The notes below the pieces were generated by a model, which was given only the letters and a program-made list of their open reading frames with translations, was not told the DNA's origin and searched no databases. Position numbers and translations under genes: made by a program. Below, piece by piece: positions 1-5,320 of a stretch of 5,320 nucleotides of DNA. Every line of letters starts with the position of its first letter. Positions within the stretch are counted from its first letter, which is position 1. The DNA comes from Desulfobacteraceae bacterium (GTDB lineage: Bacteria > Desulfobacterota > Desulfobacteria > Desulfobacterales > Desulfosalsimonadaceae): the NCBI GenBank assembly GCA_007131845.1, contig SLPT01000063.1, positions 1 to 5,320 of the forward strand. The letters are read 5' to 3'.

Positions 1-2
1 CC

Positions 3-491
3 GCGGATTTTGACCAGTGGCCGTCCATGTCGAAGATGATCCTGTTTTTCTGCATGTTTTTCGGCGGATGCGCCGGTTCCACGGCCGGCGGCATGAAGAT
101 GCTGCGGCTTCTGTGCGCCATCAAATACTGCTACAAGGAGCTTTTCAATCTTCTCCACCCCCACGGGGTGTCATCTGTTAAAGTTGCCGGAAAGGTGGTA
201 TCCGATGACATCATGAGAAGCATCCTGGGATTTCTGGGCCTCTACGTTGCGTTGTTCGCTCTTTGCACCGTGGTGCTGGCCGGCATGGGGGTTGATTTCA
301 TTACCTCGCTTTCTGCCGTGGCCGCAACGATCGGGAATATCGGGCCCGGCCTCGGCGCGGTCGGTCCCGTGGAGAATTACGCGGGAATACCTTATTTCGG
401 AAAATGGCTGCTTGCCTGGTGCATGCTCCTGGGCCGGCTTGAAATCTACACGGTAATTATTTTTCTGGTGCCGGAATTCTGGCGGAAATAA
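3..491 (+). CDS. trkH: TrkH-family potassium uptake protein, C-terminal part (5' end outside window)
   Basis: This is the membrane channel subunit of a Trk/Ktr-type K+ uptake system, which takes up K+ across the inner membrane together with a cytoplasmic nucleotide-binding TrkA-type regulator. The frame is open from the first bases, so the gene starts upstream; 162 residues are visible. They begin with ADFDQWPS, which in this family directly follows the third selectivity-filter loop. The glycine-rich GGCAGSTAGGMK (residues 21-32) matches the intramembrane gating loop of the third repeat. A hydrophobic helix follows at about 70-90, then the fourth filter TIGNIGPG (109-116), and a last helix ending in VPEFWRK. 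The internal ATG at 27 is not the true start, because family homology continues upstream of it. The stop is TAA at 489-491. The gene converges on pstA with a 33-base gap. No trkA is visible. The family call is secure; trkH versus trkG or ktrB naming is less so. Confidence 0.93.
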   Translation, partial: ADFDQWPSMSKMILFFCMFFGGCAGSTAGGMKMLRLLCAIKYCYKELFNLLHPHGVSSVKVAGKVVSDDIMRSILGFLGLYVALFALCTVVLAGMGVDFITSLSAVAATIGNIGPGLGAVGPVENYAGIPYFGKWLLAWCMLLGRLEIYTVIIFLVPEFWRK

Positions 492-524
492 TCAGTGTCC
501 GAACGAAAACCAGGATTGTCAGAA
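492..524. other. Short convergent gap between trkH and pstA, no clear terminator
   Basis: These 33 bases separate the two convergent stop codons. I find no GC-rich stem-loop followed by a T-run on either strand. The only inverted match is a 5-base pair (CAGAA at 520-524 with TTCTG at 538-542), which is too weak to call. Transcripts from the two sides may therefore overlap, or termination may be Rho-dependent. Confidence 0.5.
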
Positions 525-1391
525 TCAGAGACGCTTTTTCTGCAGCCGGTTCCGGATAAGTATGGCCGCCAGATTCATTCCCAGGACCAGCGCCATCAGC
601 GTCAGGGCCGTTCCGTACTGCAGCGGCCGCGTTTTTTCGATTTCCGTGCCGGCCGTGGCCAGTACGTAGATGTGGTAGGGCATGGCCATGACCTCATCAA
701 AAATGGATGAGGGCATCTCCCGGGAAAAAAACACGGCCGCCGTGAACATGATGGGCGCGGTTTCCCCGGCCGCCCGGCTCATTCCAAGGATGAGCCCGGT
801 GATCATTCCGGGCAGCGCCTCGGGAAAGACCACCCGGTAGATGGTCTGCCACCGGGTCGCTCCCAGGGCCAGCGAGGCCTCCCGGTTTGCCTGGGGAACC
901 GCCCGCAGCGCCTCCTCGGACGACCCGATTACCAGCGGCAGTATGAACGCGCCCAGGGTCAGGGACCCGGCCAGGATACTTACCCCCATCTTGAGCCAGA
1001 TCACGAAGAAAGCCAGGCCGAACAGACCGTATACCACGGACGGCACCCCGGCCAGGTTGACGATTCCCATCCGGACGATTCGAACCCACCGGCCGGAGCC
1101 TGCATACTCGTTGAGATAGATGGCCGTTCCAACGCCCAGGGGAAAGGCCACGGCAATGGATCCGATGGAAAGATACACCGTTCCCACGATGCACGGCCAG
1201 ATGCCGCCCTCGGTCATGGATCTACGCGGCGCCTGGGTCAGAAACTCCCAACTGATGGCCGAAATCCCCTGCACGGCGATAAAGGCGAGGAACACGATAA
1301 GCGCGCAAACGTTGATGTACACCGCCGCCCGGATTACCGTGAAAGCGGCATGCTGGACGATTTTTCGTCTTTTTGTCCCGCTGAACTCCAT
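525..1391 (-). CDS. pstA: Phosphate ABC transporter permease PstA
   Basis: This is one of the two inner-membrane permease subunits of the high-affinity Pst phosphate importer; it pairs with PstC to form the channel and docks on the ATPase PstB. The 288-residue length is close to the E. coli protein. About six membrane helices can be read, near residues 16-40, 66-93, 113-132, 137-157, 195-222 and 258-279. AGVPSVVYGLFG (114-125) is the family signature in the third helix. The EAA coupling loop is EASLALGATRWQTIYRVVFP (171-190), followed by GMSRAAGETAPI. The ATG is preceded by a strong GGGGAGG ribosome site (1399-1405) with 7-base spacing, and the gene lies 21 bases after pstC, so it is co-transcribed. 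The stop is TGA at 525-527. Unusually, no pstB or phoU follows; the next gene is the convergent trkH. Confidence 0.97.
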   Translation of the reverse strand: MEFSGTKRRKIVQHAAFTVIRAAVYINVCALIVFLAFIAVQGISAISWEFLTQAPRRSMTEGGIWPCIVGTVYLSIGSIAVAFPLGVGTAIYLNEYAGSGRWVRIVRMGIVNLAGVPSVVYGLFGLAFFVIWLKMGVSILAGSLTLGAFILPLVIGSSEEALRAVPQANREASLALGATRWQTIYRVVFPEALPGMITGLILGMSRAAGETAPIMFTAAVFFSREMPSSIFDEVMAMPYHIYVLATAGTEIEKTRPLQYGTALTLMALVLGMNLAAILIRNRLQKKRL

Positions 1392-1398
1392 ATAAAAG

Positions 1399-1405
1399 CC
1401 TCCCC
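1399..1405 (-). promoter_or_regulatory. Ribosome binding site of pstA
   Basis: GGGGAGG on the minus strand lies 7 bases before the pstA ATG and fixes that start. It sits inside an 11-base string, GGGGAGGCTTT, that is identical to the one in front of pstS. Confidence 0.8.
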
Positions 1406-1412
1406 GTGCCGG

Positions 1413-2306
1413 TTACAGTGACGCCGCACCCACCTGCTTGTGCTTCTGTGCCAGGTGAGCCGCTATCATGTTGAACACAAAAGTAAAAACGAACAAAACC
1501 AAACCGATGGCAAACAGCGCATGGTAATGGTCGCTCCGGAACGGAGCGTTGCCCATTTCAGCCGCTATGTTTGCCGGCATGGGCCGGACCGGATCGAATA
1601 TGGACTCCGGTATGATGGCCGCACCCCCGGCCACCATCAACACCACCATGGTCTCCCCGATCGCCCGGGAAATCCCCAGGATCACGGCTGTTGATATCCC
1701 CGTAAGAGATGCCGGCAGAATTACCCGTGCGATGGTTTCCCAATGGGTAGCCCCCAGCGCCATGGAGCCTTCCTTCATGTGCGCCGGAACCCCGTATATG
1801 GCATCTTCAGAAATGCTGGCAATGGTCGGAACCGCCATGAATGCCAGCATGACCGACGCATTGAACAAATTGAGACCGGTTGTAAGCCCGAAGGTTTCCT
1901 GGAGAAACGGGGCCACCACGATCATACCGAAAAACCCGATTACCACCGTGGGCAGTCCTTCGATCAGTTCGATGGTCGGCTTGATAACGGCCCGGACCTT
2001 TGGATGGGCGATTTCGGCAAGATATATTGCGCTGCCGATCCCCAAAGGAATGGCTAAGAGCGAAGACAGAACCACCACGGAAGCCGAGCCCGCGATCAAC
2101 GCCAGAATACCGAAGTCCGGCGGGTAATGGGTGGGGTACCACATGGTCCCGAAAAGAAACGCCCGGACGGAAACCGTATCGAAAACAGGCAGTCCTTCCA
2201 TGATCAGAAAAAGCAGGATCAACGTCAGCACGATGATCCCGCTTGCCCCTACCACGAGAAAAAAAATATGAATCAGAAGCTCTTTTGCCCGGCGCTTTGC
2301 ACCCAT
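1413..2306 (-). CDS. pstC: Phosphate ABC transporter permease PstC
   Basis: This is the second channel-forming permease of the Pst phosphate importer, acting in the inner membrane with PstA. I prefer the ATG at 2304-2306 (297 residues), because the AAGGTGG ribosome site (2317-2323) lies 10 bases before it. An in-frame GTG three codons upstream (2313-2315, 300 residues) almost touches that site. Using ATG numbering, about six helices lie near residues 13-36, 67-96, 118-135, 148-165, 209-232 and 262-285. The PstC-type motif IELIEGLPTVVIGFFG (112-127) and the EAA coupling loop EGSMALGATHWETIARVILP (179-198), followed by GISRAIGET, identify the subunit. The loop between the first two helices contains a WYPTHYPPDFG segment typical of PstC. 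The gene is second in pstS-pstC-pstA. A gap of about 100 bases with a stem-loop separates it from pstS. The family call is firm. Confidence 0.96.
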   Translation of the reverse strand: MGAKRRAKELLIHIFFLVVGASGIIVLTLILLFLIMEGLPVFDTVSVRAFLFGTMWYPTHYPPDFGILALIAGSASVVVLSSLLAIPLGIGSAIYLAEIAHPKVRAVIKPTIELIEGLPTVVIGFFGMIVVAPFLQETFGLTTGLNLFNASVMLAFMAVPTIASISEDAIYGVPAHMKEGSMALGATHWETIARVILPASLTGISTAVILGISRAIGETMVVLMVAGGAAIIPESIFDPVRPMPANIAAEMGNAPFRSDHYHALFAIGLVLFVFTFVFNMIAAHLAQKHKQVGAASL

Positions 2307-2316
2307 GACGTTCACA

Positions 2317-2323
2317 CCACCTT
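2317..2323 (-). promoter_or_regulatory. Ribosome binding site of pstC (decides the start)
   Basis: AAGGTGG on the minus strand lies 10 bases from the ATG at 2304-2306 but only 1 base from the alternative GTG at 2313-2315. The spacing favours the ATG. It is weaker than the GGGGAGG sites of pstS and pstA. Confidence 0.6.
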
Positions 2324-2349
2324 TGTTATAATTGCTTCAATGCACGGCA

Positions 2350-2376
2350 GCGGAAGCCGGCATTTCCGGCTTCCGC
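2350..2376 (-). other. Stem-loop in the pstS-pstC intergenic region, likely mRNA stabiliser or processing element
   Basis: A perfect 11-bp GC-rich inverted repeat (GCGGAAGCCGG at 2350-2360, CCGGCTTCCGC at 2366-2376) surrounds a 5-base loop. On the minus strand, in which the pst genes are transcribed, no U-run follows it, so it should not act as a strong intrinsic terminator of the operon. On the plus strand it is followed by CTG and five T's (2380-2384), a terminator-like arrangement for antisense transcription. It lies 33 bases after the pstS stop. Such structures between a binding-protein gene and its permease genes often protect the upstream message, so the abundant periplasmic protein is made in excess. 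That role here is inferred. Confidence 0.7.
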
Positions 2377-2408
2377 CTGTTTTTATGCAGAACTCCGCTA
2401 TTTTCTCC

Positions 2409-3242
2409 TTAATAGAGAGGAACGTAGCCGGTTTCTCCAACCAGTTTCTGACCCTTTTCCGGATGCAGGGCGAAGTTGATGAAGCGAAGGATTTCGCCCT
2501 TCGGCCAGTCATCGGTAAAAAACCACAGGGTCCGGGAAACCGGGAAGTCGCCGCTCTGCGCGTTGTCATAGGTCGGGGCCACCCCGTCCAGGCTCACCGC
2601 CTTGAGGTTTTCGTTTAAGTAACCGATACCGATGTATCCGATGGCGTTGCGGTTTCCGGATACTTCCTGCGTGATGGCGCCGTTGGAGGCCAGCAGCTGA
2701 GCCCGCGGGCTCGGGCGGGCACCCTTTAATACAATGTCATTCCATACCACATAGGTGCCGGAGTCCGAGTCCCTTGAGATTATGGCAATGGATCGGTCCT
2801 CGCCGCCCACGTCCTTCCAGTTTCGGATTTTCCCCTCGTAAATCGCCTTGAGCTGGTCCAGGGACAGGTTGTCCACCGGGTTGTCCGGGTGCACCACCGG
2901 GATAATAGCGTCCAGCGCAATGGCGAAGGGAACCGGAAAATGTCCGTTATCAACAGCGTTTTCCACCTCCGACTGTCGGATCCAGCGGGACGATTGGGCA
3001 ATGTCTGTGGTCCCGTCCACCAGAGCCCGGATTCCGTTGCCGGAACCGCCGCCGGAAATGGAAACATTGACGTTGGGGTACTCATCCATGTACCCCTCCG
3101 CAAGAATCTGTGATATCGGCAGCACGGTGGTCGAACCGTTGATGGAAATCCGCTCGGCCGCGGAAACGCCCACTCCGAAAACGAAAAGTGCAGCCGCCGC
3201 CAGACTAAGGATCCTGAAAAATCTTCGTGCATGCTTCTTCAT
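2409..3242 (-). CDS. pstS: Periplasmic phosphate-binding protein PstS
   Basis: This is the high-affinity phosphate-binding protein of the Pst importer; it captures phosphate in the periplasm and hands it to PstC/PstA. The 277 residues begin with a Sec signal peptide: basic MKKHARRFFR, a hydrophobic stretch at about 11-26, and a likely cut after VSA (26-28). There is no lipobox cysteine, so the mature protein should be soluble. Ligand-binding signatures of the PBP-II PstS family are visible: GSTTV (36-40), SGGGSGNG (63-70), the GTTDIAQSSR loop (77-86) and RDSDSGTY (157-164). The length fits the shorter bacterial PstS type rather than the longer E. coli protein. The ATG has a GGGGAGG ribosome site at 3253-3259, and the stop is TAA at 2409-2411. 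It is first in the operon, behind a Pho box. The call is firm. Confidence 0.97.
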   Translation of the reverse strand: MKKHARRFFRILSLAAAALFVFGVGVSAAERISINGSTTVLPISQILAEGYMDEYPNVNVSISGGGSGNGIRALVDGTTDIAQSSRWIRQSEVENAVDNGHFPVPFAIALDAIIPVVHPDNPVDNLSLDQLKAIYEGKIRNWKDVGGEDRSIAIISRDSDSGTYVVWNDIVLKGARPSPRAQLLASNGAITQEVSGNRNAIGYIGIGYLNENLKAVSLDGVAPTYDNAQSGDFPVSRTLWFFTDDWPKGEILRFINFALHPEKGQKLVGETGYVPLY

Positions 3243-3252
3243 GATGTGAAAG

Positions 3253-3259
3253 CCTCCCC
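3253..3259 (-). promoter_or_regulatory. Ribosome binding site of pstS
   Basis: GGGGAGG on the minus strand lies 10 bases before the pstS ATG. It is part of the GGGGAGGCTTT string shared with pstA. Confidence 0.75.
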
Positions 3260-3294
3260 ATTTTTGTTATTTTTCAAAATAAACCCATTTGGCT

Positions 3295-3316
3295 TTGCGG
3301 AAAAAATTTTCCGCAA
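3295..3316. repeat. Near-perfect palindrome in the pstS leader
   Basis: TTGCGGAAAA (3295-3304) and TTTTCCGCAA (3307-3316) are perfect 10-base arms around a central AA. The element lies between the proposed pstS -10 (3329-3334) and its ribosome site, so it should be transcribed just after the start point. It could be an operator for a dimeric repressor or a hairpin in the 5' leader. No T-run follows it on the minus strand, which argues against a classic terminator for pstS. The structure is directly visible; the function is unknown. Confidence 0.75.
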
Positions 3317-3328
3317 TCGCAAGTTCAA

Positions 3329-3334
3329 ATTAAA
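3329..3334 (-). promoter_or_regulatory. Candidate -10 element of the pstS promoter
   Basis: On the minus strand this reads TTTAAT, five of six matches to TATAAT, 9 bases downstream of the Pho box repeat. No good -35 hexamer is present. That fits PhoB-activated promoters, where the Pho box replaces the -35 element. Inferred from sequence and position only. Confidence 0.5.
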
Positions 3335-3343
3335 CCCCCAATA

Positions 3344-3362
3344 TGACGAACCTGTGACGAAC
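3344..3362 (-). promoter_or_regulatory. Pho box (PhoB-binding direct repeat) for pstSCA
   Basis: On the minus strand, GTTCGTCA occurs twice with start points exactly 11 bases apart (plus-strand TGACGAAC at 3344-3351 and 3355-3362, separated by CTG). PhoB is known to bind tandem direct repeats of 11-bp period with a conserved GTCA core, as in the E. coli CTGTCAT units with 4-base spacers. Both units here keep GTCA, and one reads GTCAT. The position directly upstream of a -10-like hexamer, and the phoB gene next door, support the call. The TTC start of each unit differs from the E. coli consensus. Confidence 0.75.
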
Positions 3363-3416
3363 AAGCGAAAAAACGTCGAAATATACATGTCATGAGAATT
3401 CCAAGAGATCTCCACG

Positions 3417-3431
3417 CAATTGTAACAATTG
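3417..3431. repeat. CAATTG-TAA-CAATTG symmetric element upstream of phoB
   Basis: Two copies of the self-palindromic hexamer CAATTG, separated by TAA, make a 15-base symmetric site about 57 bases before the phoB ATG. It could be an operator for phoBR or part of its promoter. AT-rich symmetry of this size can also arise by chance in an AT-rich intergenic stretch. Confidence 0.4.
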
Positions 3432-3474
3432 GTTCCTATTGATATGGGGCATAAGAGAAAAAAACGACTTCAGC

Positions 3475-3478
3475 GGGA
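3475..3478 (+). promoter_or_regulatory. Ribosome binding site of phoB (weak)
   Basis: GGGA lies 9 bases before the ATG at 3488. It is the only suitably placed purine match; the GGAAA just before the start codon is too close. This supports the 3488 start. The other nearby ATG, at 3481, is in a different frame. Confidence 0.45.
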
Positions 3479-3487
3479 ATATGGAAA

Positions 3488-4168
3488 ATGGACAAGTCAA
3501 TACTCGTTGTCGAAGACGACCGGGATATTTCAGGCCTCATCGGGTGGCACCTCAAGGCGGAAGGCTTCCGGGCCTTAATGGAAGCTGACGGGCAGAAGGG
3601 CCTGGATGTGGCATTACGCGAAAAACCCGATCTCATCATTCTGGATCTCATGCTCCCCGGCATCGACGGCCTGGAGATATGCAAGCGCCTCAAGAAAAAC
3701 CGGGACACGGAACATATTCCCGTGATCATGCTGACGGCCAGGGGCGAGGAAATCGACCGCATTGTGGGCTTTGAACTGGGAGCGGACGACTACATGGTCA
3801 AGCCTTTTTCCCCCCGGGAGCTGATGCTGCGCATTCGTGCAGTGCTGCGCAGGGCGGATCCGGAGGCTGAAAAATCAAGCGTCATCCGGCACGGCCGGCT
3901 TTCGGTCGATCCGGACAAACACACGGCCGCCATCGACGAGATCCCTTTGGAGCTGACCGTCACGGAATTCAATCTCCTGCTGGAACTTCTCAAAAACGCG
4001 GGCCGGGTCCGGACCCGGGACCAGCTATTAGACCGCGTCTGGGGCTACCGTTTTGAAGGATATCACCGTACCGTGGACACCCATATCCGAAGACTTCGCC
4101 AGAAACTTGATCCGCTTGCCGACGATATCGAAACCGTGCGCGGCATCGGCTACCGGTTCAGGGAGTAA
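3488..4168 (+). CDS. phoB: Phosphate regulon response regulator PhoB
   Basis: This is the DNA-binding response regulator of the Pho two-component system; when phosphorylated by PhoR it binds Pho boxes and activates phosphate-starvation genes. The 226 residues match the usual PhoB/OmpR-family length. The receiver domain (about 3-120) shows the acidic pocket EDD (9-11), the phosphoacceptor Asp53 in LILDLMLPG context, switch residue Thr83 and Lys105 in the KPF motif. The C-terminal winged helix (about 130-226) has the ELTVTEFNLL start, RVWGY, the recognition-helix region RTVDTHIRRLRQKL and the closing ETVRGIGYRF wing. It is divergent from pstS and 5 bases ahead of phoR, so the pair is an operon. 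The domain type is certain. The PhoB name, rather than another OmpR-family regulator, rests on its neighbours phoR and pstSCA. Confidence 0.95.
   Translation: MDKSILVVEDDRDISGLIGWHLKAEGFRALMEADGQKGLDVALREKPDLIILDLMLPGIDGLEICKRLKKNRDTEHIPVIMLTARGEEIDRIVGFELGADDYMVKPFSPRELMLRIRAVLRRADPEAEKSSVIRHGRLSVDPDKHTAAIDEIPLELTVTEFNLLLELLKNAGRVRTRDQLLDRVWGYRFEGYHRTVDTHIRRLRQKLDPLADDIETVRGIGYRFRE
4160..4165 (+). promoter_or_regulatory. Ribosome binding site of phoR inside the phoB end
   Basis: AGGGAG overlaps the last phoB codons and lies 8 bases before the GTG at 4174. It supports that GTG as the phoR start and suggests coupled translation of phoB and phoR. Confidence 0.7.
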
Positions 4169-4173
4169 ATACC

Positions 4174-5320
4174 GTGAAACGACTCAAAAGAATGCGATTC
4201 GGCGTCCGCCTGGTGGCGGCATTCTGGCTCGTTTTAATCGTGGCCATCTGCATACCGGGCATCTACATTTATTATTCCCTTAAAAATGACTTTATCGAAA
4301 CATCCCGGGCCAAAGCCTATGAGAACCTTGATTTCATGGAATGGCTCGCCGGCAGGGAGCTTCCTTTCGAATCGGATCGGGGGCTCGATGAGTGGTGCAC
4401 CCTGTTTGCCGGCAGGCTGGGCTACCGCATCACCGTGATCGAGCCGGGCGGACGGGTGATGGCCGATTCGGAGGTTGTCTGGGAGGATATGGAAAACATG
4501 GAAAACCACGCTTTTCGCGAGGAAGTTGCAGCAGCGCTTCGCACCGGGCGGGGATCATCCATCCGATATTCCGACACCATAGATCGGCACCTCATATATG
4601 CTGCAAGCAGCTTCACGCCCGAAGGACATGCCGAACCCCTGATTTTGCGAATAGCCATGCCGTTTTCAGAGGTTGAAACCCGTTTGAACGAGTATGCACG
4701 GCAGTTCTGGGCGATCAATGCGGTCATTTTCGCTGTTGCGCTGACGCTTAGTATCTATTTCGCAAGACGGTTCGAATCGCCGCTTCACCAGATCGTCGAA
4801 CGGATCCGCGAAATCGGAACGGGAGACTACTCCCACCGCTACATTTCCGATGACGGCCGGGAATTTTCACAACTCTCCGGAAACATCAACGAAATGGCGG
4901 ACCGGATTTCTTATCAAGTGGAGACCATTACCCGCCAGAAGTACGAGATGGCGGTGATCATCGAGAACATGCGGGAGGGGATTCTTCTTCTGGACAAGGA
5001 CGGACGCATCAAGGCCGTAAACCACGCGGTGGAGGATATGGCCGGCTGCCGGGGGCGGTGCATCGGTAAAAAGCCCATGGAAATATTCGTCAACAATGAC
5101 ATCCAGACGGCTTGCGACCAGGTGCTGGCCGGCAAACAAGAAGATAGCCTCACACTGGAATTGGAAGACGAGCTCTTCTACGAGGTATACCTGGCGGGCA
5201 TCCCGGAGGGCGGCGCCCTTGTGGTGTTCTACAACGTCAGCGAGCGAAAGCGCCTGGAAAAAATCCGCCGCGATTTCGTGGCCAATGTATCCCACGAACT
5301 CAAAACCCCGCTCACATCCA
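4174..5320 (+). CDS. phoR: Phosphate regulon sensor histidine kinase PhoR, N-terminal part (3' end outside window)
   Basis: This is the inner-membrane sensor kinase that phosphorylates PhoB under phosphate limitation. It starts at a GTG with a good ribosome site and is open to the window end; 382 residues are visible. Domains in order: cytoplasmic basic MKRLKRMR; membrane helix 1 (about 14-36); an extracytoplasmic sensor of about 140 residues (37-176) with the PhoR-type GYRITVIEPGGRVMADSE and ENHAFREEV segments; helix 2 (about 177-198); a HAMP linker (about 195-250); a PAS domain (about 256-355) with ENMREGILLLDKDGRI; and the start of the HisKA domain, RRDFVANVSHELKTPL, with the phosphoacceptor His374 (codon at 5293-5295). 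The window stops 8 residues after that histidine, so the ATPase domain is not seen. This is the Bacillus-like architecture rather than the short-periplasmic E. coli PhoR. The PhoR name is supported by the phoB and pst neighbours. Confidence 0.94.
   Translation, partial: MKRLKRMRFGVRLVAAFWLVLIVAICIPGIYIYYSLKNDFIETSRAKAYENLDFMEWLAGRELPFESDRGLDEWCTLFAGRLGYRITVIEPGGRVMADSEVVWEDMENMENHAFREEVAAALRTGRGSSIRYSDTIDRHLIYAASSFTPEGHAEPLILRIAMPFSEVETRLNEYARQFWAINAVIFAVALTLSIYFARRFESPLHQIVERIREIGTGDYSHRYISDDGREFSQLSGNINEMADRISYQVETITRQKYEMAVIIENMREGILLLDKDGRIKAVNHAVEDMAGCRGRCIGKKPMEIFVNNDIQTACDQVLAGKQEDSLTLELEDELFYEVYLAGIPEGGALVVFYNVSERKRLEKIRRDFVANVSHELKTPLTS

Noticed and set aside
1549..2127. Long open frame (192 codons, +) opposite pstC
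   Set aside because: It lies wholly antisense to a clear PstC coding frame, its translation shows no recognisable family or membrane pattern, and no ribosome site supports it. It is a shadow of GC-rich codon use.
2350..2384. Stem-loop plus T-run as a terminator of a plus-strand gene
   Set aside because: No plus-strand gene ends upstream of it; the trkH stop is almost 1.9 kb away. The operon-direction strand lacks the T-run.
2127..2618. Open frame (163 codons, +) across the pstS-pstC gap
   Set aside because: It overlaps both real genes antisense, crosses the stem-loop and has low-complexity composition without a family match.
2780..3232. Open frame (150 codons, -) in another frame of pstS
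   Set aside because: It lies in the same strand as PstS but out of frame; its arginine/serine/proline-rich product is typical of a frame-shifted shadow.
3268..3281. AT-only inverted repeat near the pstS ribosome site
   Set aside because: Short arms made only of A and T in an AT-rich leader are expected by chance and would form a very weak hairpin.
3388..3393. TGTCAT on the plus strand as a Pho box for phoB
   Set aside because: It matches the core of one E. coli half-site, but no partner lies 11 bases on either side, so PhoB control of phoB cannot be supported from it.
3439..3444. TTGATA as a -35 element for phoB
   Set aside because: It matches five of six bases, but no acceptable -10 lies 16-18 bases downstream, where the sequence is A-rich without a TATAAT-like hexamer.
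4867..5295. Open frame (142 codons, -) opposite phoR
   Set aside because: The sense strand encodes the HAMP, PAS and HisKA segments of PhoR with conserved motifs; the antisense translation is not recognisable.

Overview
The window is a phosphate-starvation (Pho) locus from a Gram-negative-type bacterium, with one potassium-transport gene end beside it. It holds six protein genes: the 3' end of a TrkH-type K+ transporter gene (+ strand), a leftward pstS-pstC-pstA run (- strand), and a divergent rightward phoB-phoR pair (+ strand) whose second gene is cut off by the window end. The base composition is moderately GC-rich, the protein families are typical, and PhoR has a large extracytoplasmic sensor plus a PAS domain. 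I would guess a Desulfobacterota/deltaproteobacterial-type genome, but this is an impression from protein style and not a demonstrated assignment.

Layout: 3-491 (+) is the trkH C-terminus. A 33-base gap (492-524) separates it from the convergent pstA stop. Then come pstA (525-1391, -), a 21-base gap, pstC (1413-2306 or 2315, -), a gap of about 100 bases with a perfect 11-bp stem-loop, and pstS (2409-3242, -). The 245-base region 3243-3487 is the divergent control region. It carries an 11-bp-period direct repeat that reads as a Pho box facing pstS, a candidate -10, a 10-bp-arm palindrome in the pstS leader, and a symmetric CAATTG pair on the phoB side. phoB (3488-4168, +) and phoR (4174 to beyond 5320, +) follow, 5 bases apart.

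How the genes work together: PhoR senses phosphate limitation, probably through the Pst transporter, and phosphorylates PhoB. PhoB~P then binds the Pho box and turns on pstSCA. PstS captures phosphate in the periplasm and delivers it to the PstC/PstA membrane channel. The ATPase PstB and the signalling adaptor PhoU, which normally complete this operon, are absent: the operon ends at pstA against trkH. They must lie elsewhere, possibly downstream of phoR outside the window.

I see no mobile element, CRISPR array, RNA gene or undescribed system. The points worth a second look are regulatory DNA and the split pst operon, not novel proteins.
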